Notes: a model not told the origin generated them from the letters alone. A DNA stretch of 64,000 nucleotides from Panax quinquefolius (GCA_020205615.1 CM035163.1:134511575-134575574), one strand, 5' to 3'. Positions 45,535 to 58,556 are shown, counted from the first letter of the stretch. Program-made: numbers and translations.

Positions 45535-45850
45535 GACATTCTTCTATTATTACATTGGAACATCCCTGTCATGTGTTTTTTACGGGACTGGTTCCGCCTC
45601 TTTATTATTATCTGTTGGAACATCCTCATGCATGTGTTTTACACAGGACTGGTTAAAATCTTTATTATTATTCTATTGGAACATCACATGCATGTGTTTT
45701 ACACCCGACTGGTTCCGTCTTTATCATTACATTGAATATCCTATCGTGTGTCTTACAATCGGATCTGGTTCCATCTTTATTATTTTGTTGGAACATCCCG
45801 CAGCCGGTTGTGAATTTTACGACTGATTAGTTATTATTATTACATTGGAA
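45535..45850 (+). repeat. Array of about 60-bp units downstream of TATA
   Basis: Five or so units built on ttggaacatc...catgtgttttaca...gactggtt...tttattatt. Found in every type A and C LTR (52920-53235, 61440-61765, 63835-64000 and, reversed, 3560-4060, 9870-10270, 34850-35300). It lies in the transcribed part of the LTR. Confidence 0.88.
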
Positions 45851-46932
45851 TAACTTTTATACATCAAATCTGCATGCGTGGTGATTTCTTTTGTTATTCC
45901 ATTCTTTATTATACCCAGTTGGTTAAAACTTTGACTTCTATACTCCATGAAATTAGTAGAATATCCTTGATATTTGCGTTTCATCCAAAGATATCTTTTC
46001 ATAGAAATATTCTTCCGATCATTCTTGAATTTTACTAATTTGGGCGTTAATAATTCTGGATAAAATAATTCTTGAACTTGTTTTATTGAATTCTTATATC
46101 ATTGTCATCATCCTCATGTTTATATTATGTTGAAAGTCATACATGGCACATAGTGCGTAGATGGACTTGGTATGATTATGACCGAGAGACTATTCGGTGT
46201 AATCATAGTAGTAATGTTACAAAATGATGTGATAAAAATCCTCGATGGTAGTAGTGCATTGGTGGATGATTGTTGGCATGATCATGACCATTAATGAATA
46301 CACAAATATTCTTGGCGTAGAATGCGTGAATAATTGTGGTGCATTGATCTAAAAGAATATCCTTGGCCGTAGTCGAGGGGGTGATTCGATGATGTGGAAT
46401 ATTTATTAAAAGTGAGTCTCAAATATAACGATGATGAAAAACCTTTTAAAACCTAAAGATAGTAGACTTTATTTTCTACTTGACTCTTTTAATGGATTGT
46501 ATATTCATTGCAGTTAAAGCGGTTATACATTATATTTTATCGGTTTAACATTGTTGAAGACTATTGATAATTTATTACGCATTATCTTAGTCGTAATATT
46601 TCTTCTTGGGCTAGTTGAGCTCACCATTTCTTTCACCGTTCTCTTGAGGAAATGAGAATATAAATTTGGGACGAGTCGGGAAACGCAGTGATGGTCACGA
46701 AGATAGCATTAGTAGTCCTCACTATTACAGCAAATAGTGTGATAATAAGCTTATAATGAGGACTTTTGTTTGAGTTTTGTATAATATCTAGTAGACGATA
46801 TTTGTATTTAAACTCACAGATTTATGTTGTATTGTGCATACTGACGTTATGTTAATAAGTTGTATTTAAATTACATACCATGTAAGTGGCGACCCAAGAT
46901 GGGTGATGTATACCTAATTTTGGGGCGTCACG

Positions 46933-46951
46933 ATTAATATCGAGCTTAGGG
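46933..46951 (+). other. Degenerate primer-binding site
   Basis: attaatatcgagcttaggg lies where the related minus-strand element has TTGGTATCAGAGCTTAGG. Several bases differ. Confidence 0.7.
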
Positions 46952-47108
46952 ATATGATCCACAGCTAAGATGTGAGAATAATACTAGGAGGGAGAGCAGG
47001 GAATACCTTCATTAGTATGACCTACCTAAGTTTATGTCTTTATTTTATTGGTTGGTCGGAAGATAGGGATAATTTGTTACATGTCAATTAACCTTTTGTT
47101 TTGTGGCG

Positions 47109-48270
47109 ATGTCTGAAAATGACATCCGAGAATGTTGAGAATAGCGATGGAGCCTTGAGGATCGTTGATTCACCACATATCAATAATCGAGGATAATGTG
47201 CATCGAAGGCGACAATCCTCACGCAAAAAACAACAACATGGCCAAGAATGATGAATGATCAAATGTTCGGAGGCTTTATGCGATTTATCTGACAATGAAA
47301 GCGAAAACGACTCATCCCAAAACACATAGTGGAAACACGAAAAACTCTCGGCGGTCACCGCTAAACAATTCAAGGAGCTGGGACCACCGGAGTTTAAGGG
47401 AGAGCAAAATCACTTACGGCGAAGCGTGGATAAAGCAGATTACCAAGATATTTGATGTCTTGGGATGCTCAGAGAGCAAAGGTTTCCTTCTTGCCTTTAT
47501 GTTCTTGCGGAGAGGATATAACTGGTGGGAATCGGTAAAACGTACTCGACTTCTTTGTCTTGAAGATATCTTGGGAGAAGTTCGGGGAGGCATTCAACGA
47601 CAAATACTTTCCTAAAAGTATTCGCCACATGAAGGAGGTGGAATTTATCAAGTTGGAACAAAACAATATGGCCGGTAATAATCGCGATACGAGGCAAAAT
47701 TTGCGGAGTTATCACGGTTTCGTCCCACTTGGTGGATAATGAAGAGAGAATGGCGCGAATGTTTTTAAGAGGTTTGAAGCGGGAATCGTCGACATCTTAT
47801 TTCTCATAAAGCGTGTTTGTATTCGAGATGTTGTAAATAGGGCTCGATTAGTGGAACGCGATAATGAGTCAACCTGACTAAAAGAAGCGGTAAGAAAAAT
47901 TATAATACCGGCGAGTAGTCGTCAAGCGGTGACAACAAGCGTGGAGGAATCAACGGGCGATATGGTAACCACTTGGTGGTAATCGAGGCCAAAACAATAA
48001 GAATGGACATTTCAAGAAAGCGGAGATTCAACAATGGTGGAAAGAGCGTCGGCACCAAAGGCACCCGTTGTTAAGGAAGGAGAAAGACCACCTATCGTAT
48101 GCTTCAAATGCGGAGAGAGGGACACATCGATCAAACTGCGTCATGCGAGTCAAAAGCGTGTTATAATTGTGGAAGAGAAGGTCACTTAGCTCGATTTTAT
48201 GCGTTTACGAAAGACAAATTCACTAGGATGGAGGCACCAAAGGCCATCCCGGAAAATTCAAAACCGGTAG
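47109..48270 (+). pseudogene. Gypsy gag with zinc knuckles
   Basis: An ATG at 47109 (SENDIREC-like start) is followed by shifted frames. Capsid-type segments are recognisable: EAWIKQITKIFDVLGC, GYNWWESVKRT, KYFPKSIRHMKEVEFIKLEQ. Near 48100-48210 two CCHC-type knuckles appear (CFKCGE..., CYNCGREGHLAR). The last cysteine of the second is tat (tyrosine). Several frameshifts. Confidence 0.82.
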
Positions 48271-48288
48271 TCTGAGGAGGCGTTTGTT

Positions 48289-48726
48289 GTGACCTCCCGA
48301 AAGAGCGAGAATCCGAATGAGGTCATCACGGGTAAGCTTATCATAAACTCTAATGAAATCTATACTTTATTTGATCTGGGTTCTACCGTTCTTTTATTTC
48401 TCTACTTGCGCTCATCGATTAAATTTGACTCGGAGAAATTAGACTTTGACTTATCTGTGAAAACTCCGTTGGGGAAAACCTTCATTACATCCACATTGTT
48501 TATAAGTCTTGTTTGGTTCAAATCGGTACCTCACGTTACTGTCGATCTTATTTCATTAAAAATACTTGCATTTGGCGTGATTCTAGGGATTGATTGGTTA
48601 ACTACTTATCATGCAAAAATTGATTGTTTTCGTAAAGTTGTTAGCTTTCATATTCCTAATCAACCTATTATCTTGAATTCAAACGACCAAACCATTAAAA
48701 TCAATCACGGTCGTCTCGAGCCATAA
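48289..48726 (+). pseudogene. Gypsy aspartic protease
   Basis: A 145-codon open frame with IINSNEIYTLFDLGSTVLLF, where the family has a D-S/T-G-(S/A) active site; here DLG replaces it. FGVILGIDWLTTYHAKIDC follows, a signature of plant gypsy proteases. It runs toward RT after a stop at 48726. Confidence 0.85.
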
Positions 48727-49700
48727 AGCTATTCGTTTATTGAAAAGCGGATGTCGAAGCTTTCTTAGCTCATATCACAGATTTAAATAAAAATAAATCG
48801 ATTTTAAGCGAAATTCCTATTGTTAATAAATTTCTGACGTATTCCCAGAAGAACTTCTGGCCTACCCCGGCGTGAAATTGAATTTTGTATCGACCTTGAA
48901 CCCGATCTGAAAACCTATTTCCAAAGCCCCATGTCGAATGGCTCTATTGAACTTGAGGAGTTAAAGACCCAATTCTTTGGAATTGTTAGACATTGGCTTT
49001 ATTAGTCCTAGTACTTCTCCTTGGGGTGCTCTGTTTCTATTCGTGAAGAAGAAAGATGGGAGTATCGACTTTGTATTGATTATCGGGAGTTGAATCATGT
49101 CACCATCAAAATAGGTATCCATTGCCACGTATTGATGACTGTTTGACCCGATTTGCAAGGAGCCAAATTCTTTTCAAAGATTGATCTTAGTTAGGATATC
49201 ACCAATTGAAGATTAGAATCGTGACATTCCAAAGACGGCTTTGAAACTTCGATGCGGGCATTATGAATTCTAGTCATATCCTTTGGATTGACTAATGCTC
49301 CTATTTGCCTTCATGGATATGATGAACCGAAAGTATTCGAGGAATATTTAGATCACTTTGTGGTGCGTCTTTATTGATGACATCCTTATTTATTCCAAAA
49401 GCCGTGAAGATCATGAAAGCAACACTTGAGGTGACACTCCAAAAGCTTCGTGAATATAAGCTTTATGCGAGTTGAAGAAATGCGAGTTACGGCTTGAAGA
49501 AGTAGCATTCCTTGGGCGCGTGGTATCAAGTCATGGAATATCTGTTGACCCAAAGAAAGATTGAAGCTATTGGTAAAGTCGGGAACAACCTAAATCGAGA
49601 GGCCAAAGTCGTAGCTTTCTCGGTTTAAGCTGGTTATTATCGGAGATTCGTGGAAGGATTTTCTCGAATCGCTACTCCATCGACTCGGTGACTCGGAAAA
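48727..49700 (+). pseudogene. Gypsy reverse transcriptase
   Basis: Shifted frames contain [43 protein letters not shown] and FIDDILIYSKSREDHE (catalytic IDD near 49375). Loss of single bases breaks the frame at least five times between 48850 and 49560. Confidence 0.88.
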
Positions 49701-49727
49701 TCTGAAAGTTCGGTTGGAGCGAAGAAT

Positions 49728-50130
49728 GTGAGAAGAGTTTTCAAGAACTCGAGAGAGACTTATTTCAAGACTTTGTTACGTAATACCATCGGCTCGGAGG
49801 ATTTGTCATCTCTGATGATGCTTGAGCAAAAGGTTGGGATGTGTTCTTATGCGACATGGAAAAGTTATAGCTATGCCTCGCGACAACTCAAAGAATATGA
49901 GAGGAATTATCCTACTCACGATCTAGAGTTGGCGGTATTATCTTCTGCACTTAAAATTTGGAGGCATTACTTGTATGGGGAGAAAGTGGAGATCTTTACG
50001 GATCATAAAAGCCTCAAATATTTCTTCACTCAAAAGGAACTCAACATCGACAACAACGACGTTGGCTTGAAGCTGCTGAAAGATTATGATCGTAACATCC
50101 ATACCATCCTCGAAAAGCGAGCGTGGTAGG
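49728..50130 (+). pseudogene. Gypsy RNase H
   Basis: [40 protein letters not shown] and [12 protein letters not shown]. This is the same segment that is split at 1-102, 2351-2506 and 11522, and serves as its reference. Confidence 0.9.
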
Positions 50131-50373
50131 TGGCGTTTGAGTAGAAAATCATATGCAAATCTGAGTGCGATATTGTCGTATGAGCCCATTTGTGTGACTT
50201 GCAAAGGATGGAGATAGAGTTAAAGACTCGAGGACGCATGTGATGATAGCAAGTATCTGAGTAGAACCAGAACTTTAATCGATAAAGTTAAAGGCTGCTC
50301 AATTTCTGGACACGGTCTTGATGCGTATGAAGAAGAAAGTCAAAGAAGGTGCTATCTTGGGAAGCAAGAATCG

Positions 50374-51768
50374 ATGAAGAAGGAATACTTGAGTCGACTC
50401 CGGACTTTGTGTTCTAACGACCACGATTTAAAGTATAATATCATGATGGAGGCGCACACACACCATTTGCGATCCATCTCGGGAGTACCAAAATGTATCA
50501 TGATATTATTACATACATTTTGGTGGAAGCGATATGAAGAGAGAGATATACATTTGTTTATCTCAAGGTGTCTAACTTGTCAACGAGTTAAAGCGGAGCA
50601 TCAAGTACCAAAAGGTCCATTCGCAACCACTTGAAATTCCGAAATGGAAGTGGGAGCACATTACCATGGATTTAGTTCTGGGTCTTCCTAAGGTTTCTCG
50701 AGGCATTGATGCGATTTGGGTCATTGTTGATAGATTGACCAAGTGCCGCTCATTTCTTCCGACATCTGAGAAACTTATACACTTGAACGTCTTGCTCGTA
50801 TGTATACATAAACGAGATTGTAAGATCGCATGGTATCTTGCGGTATCCATAGTTTCGATCGAGACCCAAGATTCACTTCACGATTTTGGGTTAGGTTGCA
50901 AAAAAGCTATGAGCACAGACTTACGGTTTAGCTCGGCATATCATCCTCGAGGGACGGACGGACGATCGGAGAGGACTATTCAAACTCTTGAAGATCTATT
51001 AAGACTCTGTGTCCTTGATTTCAAGGGGAGTTGGGACAAGTTCTTACCATTGGTGGAGTTTTCCCTCAACAACGGTTATCAAGCAAGTATTGGCATGGCT
51101 CCATTCGAGCGTTGTATGGAAGAAAGTGTCGTTCTCCAAAGTATCTTTGGGATGAGATGGGTGAAGCAACGTTGTTGGGGCCGGAGTTGATACGTATGAC
51201 TACTGAAAAAAGATTGAAACGATCCGACAACGTATAAAAACCTCACAAAATCGACAAAAGAGTTATCTTTGATCTTCATCGAAAGGGCGTGGAATTCGAT
51301 ATAGGAGATCATGTGTGTTGTTAAAAGTTGCTCCATGGAAAGGAGTTACAAGATTTGGAAAGAGAGAAAAACTTAATCCTCGATTCATCTGGTCCATTTT
51401 AATCCTCGATCGAGTAGGAACTGTAGCTATAGACTCGTTTTTGCCGTCGAATATGTCTCGTGTTCATAACGTTTTCACATATCCATGTTACGTAAATATG
51501 TGAAAGACCCGAACCACATTATTGAGTTAGAATCGGGCGAAATAAGCGGAAGATTTGGCGTATGAAGAGGTTCTGTTCAAATCTTGGATAAGAAGGAACA
51601 TATTCTACGCTCGAGGTTATACCTCAAATCAAAGTTTTGTGGAGGAACCACGATGTTGAGAAATGACTTGGGAGTTAGAATCAAATGAAATCAAGGTATC
51701 CTTACCTCTTCGACATACCGTGTCATCGTACCCTAATTTCGAGGGCTAAATTTCATAAGAAGGGAGGT
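50374..51768 (+). pseudogene. Gypsy integrase and chromodomain-like end
   Basis: The zinc region is EAHTHHLRSISGVPK...[12 protein letters not shown] (50449-50610). The catalytic core is [20 protein letters not shown] (50666) and [20 protein letters not shown] (first Asp of the core in MDL, Glu in SER). [20 protein letters not shown] and [11 protein letters not shown] follow, then a GPELI segment and a degraded chromodomain. The internal region ends cataagaagggaggt before the 3' LTR at 51769. Confidence 0.9.
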
Positions 51769-54316
51769 TGTAAGACCCCAACTTTTATAAATAAAGATGA
51801 ATTTTTCTATAAATATTATTTTTGAATATTATGGAATAAATTTGATATAATGTTATAGTTGTGGGTAATATTTATAAATTTTGCAAAAGTATGCAAGTTG
51901 TTATAAAATATTAGTTTGGTGGGGAATATTCTTTTTAGGGAATATTAAATGCATACTTTCAATCATTGGTGGATCCCACAATGAAATTATTGTCGGATTG
52001 AAAAACGACAAAAATATTTTATAAAAAATACGGCGGAGGTGTTACCGTTTAAAGCTGTTGAACTACCCGGTGGTAAAGATGCGATGTCTGGCGTGAATTG
52101 CGTAGTAGCTTGCAGGTATTGATTATTGATGCTTACGTGAGAAGTCACTCATTATGCTCGATTATTACTACGATAATTCTTTGCGTCATATCTCTTATAT
52201 TATTGATTCAATTATTGTCACAATTATCATCCATATAATATGTTATAGTATTAAATCAATAATTGAGGCGACAAGTTATAAATGATTAATAATTGTTGAA
52301 AGATTAAATATGTGTTGATGAAAAAAAAAATGATTTGTGGTAAGTTTGATTATTTTATGGGGGCATATGTCATCATCTAAGAGTCTCTTCGTCGATAAGT
52401 AATTACCTTCGTCGATAGTAATTACCCTTGTGAATAGTATTTACCTTCATCAATAGTAATTACCTTCGTCGATAAGAATTGCCTTGTGAATAGTATTTAC
52501 CTTCGTCCATAGTATTTACCTTCGTTAATAGTAATTACCTTTACCGTACGTCGAACCACTTGTCATTTCACATTACTGAGCGTCCGAACCACTTGTCGTT
52601 TCACATTCAAAGGCCAAACCGAACGTCGAGCCACTTGCTTTTTCTTTTCACACAGGCGGTGCTAAGCTAGAAATCTTCTATAAATAGAGGCTAGGGCTTC
52701 ATTATTTTCACGAATTCATTCAAGCTATAGAGAGAAAGTATAGAGAGAATAAGAGAAAAGAAGAAGAGTATTTTATTACTTCTGCTTCACTGCGATATTC
52801 AATCTCCTACCAAATGTAAGGGGTGTTATTCTTCCTTATTCATGAAGAGAAGCTGTTGTTATTCCATTGCTTATTATTACGTAGGAATAACTTTTGTATG
52901 ATGATTTACCTATACTTGGTGACATTCTTCTATTATTCCATTGGAACATCCTCATCATGTGTGTTTTACAGGACTGGTTTTCGTCTTTATTATTATCCTG
53001 TTGGAACATCACATCATGTGTTTTACACCTGGACTGGTTAAAATCTTTATTATTATTACATTTGGAACATCACATGCATGTGTTTTACACCGACTGGTTC
53101 CGTCTTTATCATTCTGTTGGAATATCCTATCGTGTGTCTTACACCGGATTTGTTCCATCTTTATTATTACATTGGAACATCCTGTTGGTGTGAATTTTAC
53201 AGGCTGGTTAGTTATTATTATTACATTGGAATAACTTTTATACATCATCAAATCTGCATGCGTGGTGATTTCTTTTGTTATTCCATTCTTTATTATACCC
53301 AGTTAGTTAAAACTTTGACTTCTATACTCCATGAAATTAGTAGAATATCCTTGATATTTGCGTTTCATCCAAAGATCTTTTCATGGAAATATTCTTGATC
53401 ATTCTTGAATTTTACTAATTTGGGCGTTAATAATTCTGGATAAAATAATTCTTGAACTTGTTTTATTGAATTCTTATATCATTGTCATCATCCTCATGTT
53501 TATATTATGTTGAAAGTCATCGTACATGGCACGTAGTGCGTAGATGGACTTGGTATGATTATGACCGAGAGACTATTCTTGTAATCATGGCCAGTAATGT
53601 TACAAATGATGTGATAAAAATCCTCGATGGTAAGTAGTAGTGCGTTGGTGGACGATTGTTGGCATGATCATGACCATTAATGAATACACAAATATTCTTG
53701 GCCCATAGTGCGTGAATAATTGTGGTCGTTGATACTAAAGAATATCCTTGGCAGTAGTGCGGGGGTGATTCGATGATGTGGAATATTTATTAAAAGTTTG
53801 AGTCTCAAATTATAACGATGATGAAAAATCTTTTAAAACCTAAAAGATAGTAGACTTTATTTTCTACTTGACTCTTTTAATGGATTGTATATTCACCGCA
53901 GATTAAACTGGTTGTCTATTGTATTTTATCGGTTTAACATTGTTGAAGACTATTGATAATTTATTACGCATTATCTTAGTCATAATATTTCTTCTTGGGC
54001 TAGTTGAGCTCACCCTTTCTTTCACTTTTCTCTTGAGAAATGAGAATATAAATTTGGGACGAGTCGGGAAACGAGTGATGGTCCTCGAAGATAGCATTAG
54101 TAGTCCTCACTATTCAGTAAAATAGTGTGATAATAATCATAATGAGGACTTTTTGTTTGAGTTTGTATAATATCTAGTAGACGATATTTGTATTTAAACT
54201 CACGCTTTATGTTGTATTGTACACGACAGCTTATGTTAATAAGTTGTATTTAAATTACATACCATGTAAGTGGCGACCCAAGATGGGTGATGTATACCTA
54301 ATTTTGGGGCGTCGCA
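51769..54316 (+). repeat. 3' LTR (type A)
   Basis: 2,548 bp, pairs with 44387-46932. Eight 19-bp units at 52389-52543, TATA at 52679-52687, 60-bp array at 52920-53235. The terminal GCGTCGCA differs from GTCACA elsewhere. Confidence 0.92.
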
Positions 54317-56873
54317 AAGAAGGGTTGATTTGATTAATGTGGATAGTTAGGGGTAAAATACGCAAATATTTCAAAATAAGCAAGTGGTTATAAAATATTC
54401 ATTGTTATCGGGAATATTCGTTTGGTCGTGGAATATTAAATGCTTTATCGGGGACTATTAAATGCGACGAAGTAGCGACCGTGTGTGGGCCCATAACTGA
54501 AAAGCGATTGGATGAAGAAAACGACAAATATAAGTTGTTTAAAAATAACGGCGTAGTTATTCTGGATTAATATTGTTAAAATACTACTTTGGTTAAAACA
54601 CAATAGCACACTGCAGTATTGCACCAATTATTGATTCTTACGTAAGAAGGCCTACTTTCGATAATGGTTACGATGAATTACCGCTTCAATATTTTATTGA
54701 TTTAATAATTCTTTGCGTTGATATTTTATATTCTTTGTTGTTTCAATAATTGTCATTACACGGTATTTTTCATTATCGAAGCGAATAATTCATATTATCT
54801 GAATAATATTATTAGATAACATTATTGGCGATGTCTAGAAAGTTACATCTAAGGAGAGGTTTGAGTCACTAATTGCGCTTGCCCGAAGTAAGAAATTCTT
54901 ATTGAAAAGCCCCTCTCTTTCCAGAACCTGCTGGTTGTCGATATTGTGATTACAGAATATTATTTGTGAACAATTAATTATTGATTCATATGATGAGAAA
55001 AATATTGATTTTATGTGGATATAGATGGAGAAAATTTTTAATGTGACAATTGTTGAAAATTGAAATTTTATCTTTTTACGATAAAATAATTCATTTAAAT
55101 ATAATATTATATTTTAATAATATAATAATGGTGATATTTTTACAACGAATGTGGGATATATGAGTATATGAGGAGGAAAAGTATTTTTGTTGCAATAAAT
55201 GTTTAAAACATGTTAAACATGTCGGTGGACCCCATTTATTAACCTGAAATTTGATTATAGCACAAAAATCGCTTGGTTTGTGGATTTTGGTCAATTTTGT
55301 TTGGAATTTGGAAAAACTTTCTTACAGAAAAGTTGTAGAGAATTTAATTTTCTATAAAAAGTGATTGAGTTTGAATTTTCCTCGACAAAAGGCTATTTAT
55401 TATGAATTATTAAAGTTTGAAGTTCAAAATAATTGATTTTTGGAAGTTTAAATTATTTTAAATTAGAAAAACGTTTTTCTTACTTTTTCTAGAATGTGGC
55501 ATGTCTTATTGAAATTTGAAATCGATTTCAAGAGTGGCGCGTGGAATTTTGATATATATAATAATATTAAATTAAATTTTACGCTTTGGTGTTCTAAGCA
55601 ATTTTCTATAAATAGGGTGCTTAGGTTAGAATTAAAAATTACACCAAAACCAAGTTTTCTCTCTATATTATCGAGCGTATTCTTGTGAGTATTTTGAGTA
55701 TACTTTGAGTATTGCTTTATCTGGTCTGAGTTCAGTCATACTTTATATCCTGTGTTTCAACTAAATCTTGTCTTTGTGAGGTAAGGGATATTATTTTTTT
55801 TCAGAATGATATTATTTCTTCAATATCATTATGTTGAAATATTGATCCAAGTTTTTAACAAATTTGGAACTTTTGGTATCGGAGTTCTTATTCACGTATA
55901 CTGCACTATTCACGTATACTGATCTTATTCACTTATCACTGAGACTATTCATCGAAAAATAAAAATTTTCTTTTTCGTCCAAAATATCTATTCTGGATAC
56001 TAGCTTTGATTGTATCCATGTTTTGATCATTCTTGAATTTTACACCACTATAATTATTTTTGAGGTATTTTTGGACATGGATAAAACAAAGTACGAATCC
56101 TTAATCCTTAATCCTTGTCATTTTGTTTCACTGGATTCGTTTCTTTAAAAATATTTTTCATCATCCTCAGTCTTAAATGATGATATTATTGAATATCTTT
56201 GGCTGTAGTGCGAAGATGAATGATTTCTGAAGAATATCTTTGGCCCGTAGTGCAAAGATGAGCAGTGTTTAGATGAACATGACTCGATGATGAATATCTT
56301 TGGCTGTAGTGCAAAGAGATGAATATTTGATTCGGATATATATTGATTGATGTTACGGGGATAAAAGATGAGCGATGAACTTTTAAATTCATACATAGAA
56401 GATAGTAGTTTGCATTCTCTACTTAACTCTTTCTAATGAATTATTATTTCATTTATAATATTGATTTAAAATTTATTGTCTATTGTATTCTATTAGATTT
56501 TTCCTGTTGAAGACTAACGGTAATTTGTTGTATATTATCTTAGTCATAATATTCTTTACTTAAATAGTTAAGCTCACCCTTTTCTTTTTTGTTCCATTTT
56601 TCTTCTCGGGAGGCGAGAATATAGCGATCGAAAGTGCGAGTCGGGTATGGAATGAAGGTTCTGAAAGAGTTGTTTAGTAGTCCTCACCATTTTGTGTAAA
56701 ATAATGTATCAATAAATATGATGAGGATTTATTTGAGTATAGATATTATCAGAAGATAATATTTGTATTCAAACTCACGCTTTCTTGTTGTAATAATAAA
56801 GTTGTAGTTGTTTACATGCATCACGTATTGTAACCTCGAATGGGTGATGTATACCTATTTTGGGAGCGTCACA
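54317..56873 (+). repeat. Type B LTR, remaining part
   Basis: Continues from 44386 (gggttgatttgattaatg..) and matches 103-2350 in order. It goes on for about 500 bp more, to TTTTGGGAGCGTCACA. TATA-like ctataaatagggtgct at about 55607. Together the two parts make a 2.6 kb 3' LTR of the truncated element starting at 43219. Confidence 0.9.
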
Positions 56874-57661
56874 TATCTCCTGCCAACATTGATAATAATA
56901 TTATAATATATATTGTAATAGTCAAGAAATTATAATATTATTATAAAATATTGTATTATTACTTATAATATTATTAATACTTATAATATTATTACAAAAT
57001 AATATTATTAATACTTAATATTAGTAATACTTATAATATTATTACTTAAAATAATATTATTAATATTAGTAATACTTAAAGATAGTCAAACATTACATAC
57101 TGACTAAAAATGGAGCATATATTTTATATAATAATAATAAATAATAATAATGCAACCAAACATGATCTCCTTCACACTTTGCTCAAATTAGGAATAGATA
57201 AGTTCATACTACTGAGGGGTTTTTTTTTTACTATATCATTTTGCTTTTTTTTATTAATATTATAATAGTATAATATTAATAATATTATAATAATAATAGT
57301 ATAATACTTACAAAATAATATTAGTAATATTTAAGTATTAATAATATTATTTTGTAATAATATTATAAGTATTACTAATATTAATAATATTATTTTAAGT
57401 ATTACTAATATTAAGTATTAATAATATTATAAGTATTACTAATATTTTGTAATAATATTATATTAAGTATTATAAGTATTAATATTTTGTAATAATGTTA
57501 TAATATTATAAAAATATTAGTAATACAATATTTTATAATATCAAATTATAATATTATATATTGTATTAATATTAGTAATACAATATTTTATAATAATATT
57601 ATAATGTCTTGACTATTACAATATATATTATAATATTATTATCAATGTTGGCGGTGAGATA
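56874..57661. repeat. A+T-rich long inverted repeat (MITE or foldback element)
   Basis: The first 85 bp or so (tatctcctgccaacattgat, then long ata/att runs and agtcaagaaattata) pair almost exactly with the inverse of the last 85 bp (..cttgactattacaatatata..atcaatgttggcggtgagata). Beyond that the arms are aatattatt-rich and loosely complementary to the centre. The unpaired centre (about 57070-57250) includes caaccaaacatgatctcc. It begins right at the LTR end. No coding capacity. Confidence 0.85.
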
Positions 57662-57989
57662 TGCATGCATGAGTACATATATATAATATTAGATCATTTT
57701 CAAAAGAATTATCCCACGTATGTCATTTGTCTACCGGATTAATTTTTATTATTTTAATGTGATTTTAATGTAATAAGTCATCCCATAAAAAGAGAAATGC
57801 ATATAAAAAAATACTACTTAAGATAAGTCATGCTTACCGGAGTATTTTAATAATAAAAAATCGTTTTGAAAATATTAAAATGACAACAGTTGACCATCCA
57901 ATGCAATATATTAAAATAAAAGCCGGTAAAGCTTGTAAATTACCGGGCAATTATGGCATTCAATCTAAGCCTTCCAATAAGTTGATCAA
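57662..57989. other. Intergenic sequence
   Basis: No gene or classified repeat seen. Confidence 0.5.
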
Positions 57990-58053
57990 CTATCCAAAAG
58001 TGGGTTCTTTATAAACGGTGTCCATGGCAACCGGTTGCCATGGATGGATTCTC
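57990..58053. repeat. Partial MITE end with 22-bp perfect palindrome
   Basis: gtgggttctttataaacggt runs into a 22-bp perfect palindrome at 58022-58043 centred on AACCGGTT, then tggattctc and a (TA)n tract. The sequence resembles an end of the MITE that starts on the other side of the TA tract, so this is probably a truncated sister copy. Confidence 0.55.
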
Positions 58054-58065
58054 TATATATATATA

Positions 58066-58230
58066 GGGATTCCATCCACAACAACCGGTTGTTGGGAGAA
58101 CCCATTTTTGTAATTGCCATCTGACACATGGCGAACTTATAAAAAAAATTTTACATAAGTAGAGTGCAAGTCAGTAATTACCGGCCAAAATGGGTTGCTC
58201 CCAACAACCGATTGCTGTGGATGGAATCCC
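58066..58230. mobile_element. MITE flanked by (TA)n tracts (Micron-like), copy 1
   Basis: 165 bp with inverted ends of about 46 bp: gggattccatccacaacaac...gttgttgggag(a/c)aaccca and the inverse gggattccatccacagcaat.... (TA)n tracts of 12-16 bp lie on both sides (58054-58065, 58231-58246). Plant Micron-type MITEs insert in TA microsatellites; assignment by pattern. Confidence 0.75.
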
Positions 58231-58246
58231 ATATATATATATATAT

Positions 58247-58400
58247 CCCATGATGAACATGATCAATAATCCCCATATTTTAAGTTGTCAAATGGTTTTA
58301 TATGACTAATAGTCTTATATTAAGAGACTAAACAGTCCATCGTTAAATAATTAAATAGTTTGAAATAACATTAAATTATTACAAATAGTCCAATCTGGGA
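58247..58400. other. Short A+T-rich spacer
   Basis: Nothing recognised. Confidence 0.5.
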
Positions 58401-58540
58401 GTGGTTAACATGAATTTAACTTTGGTCAATTGACCAATACAGTGTTGACAGACAGGCTGGGAAGTGATTTCTCTCTGCGTTTGAGCACTGTATTGATCAA
58501 TTGACCAACTTACCATTAAATTAATTTCATGGTAACTGGA
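58401..58540. mobile_element. MITE family M1, copy 4
   Basis: gtggttaacatgaatttaac...ttggtcaattgaccaatac and ...gtattgatcaattgacca...catggtaact are inverted arms. Same family as 13206-13336 and 15448-15577, about 45 kb away. Confidence 0.8.
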
Positions 58541-58548
58541 TCCGTTCA

Positions 58549-58556
58549 ATCCTAAG
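58549..58556. repeat. Left 8-bp target duplication of hAT element (atcctaag)
   Basis: Identical to 59658-59665 directly after the element's other end. Confidence 0.95.

Larger units (their letters stand above)
44387..46932 (+). repeat. 5' LTR (type A)
   Basis: TGTAAGACCCCAACTTTT to TTTTGGGGCGTCACG, 2,546 bp. Holds an eight-unit 19-bp array (45012-45163), TATA box (45294-45302), 60-bp array (45535-45850) and a region of accatt/gtagtgca repeats (46140-46380). Confidence 0.92.
44387..54316 (+). mobile_element. Full-length Ty3/gypsy retrotransposon (Tekay/Del-like)
   Basis: 9,930 bp with LTRs 44387-46932 and 51769-54316 and an internal region of 4.8 kb. The internal region holds gag with CCHC knuckles, protease, reverse transcriptase, RNase H and integrase, in the gypsy order. 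It sits inside a type B LTR. The flanks are gtaag on the left and aagaag on the right, so a target duplication is only approximate. Both LTRs carry eight 19-bp units, in keeping with their being one insertion. Reading frames are broken by many one- and two-base shifts. It is the likely source type for the pol-less element at 2507-11516. Confidence 0.92.
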
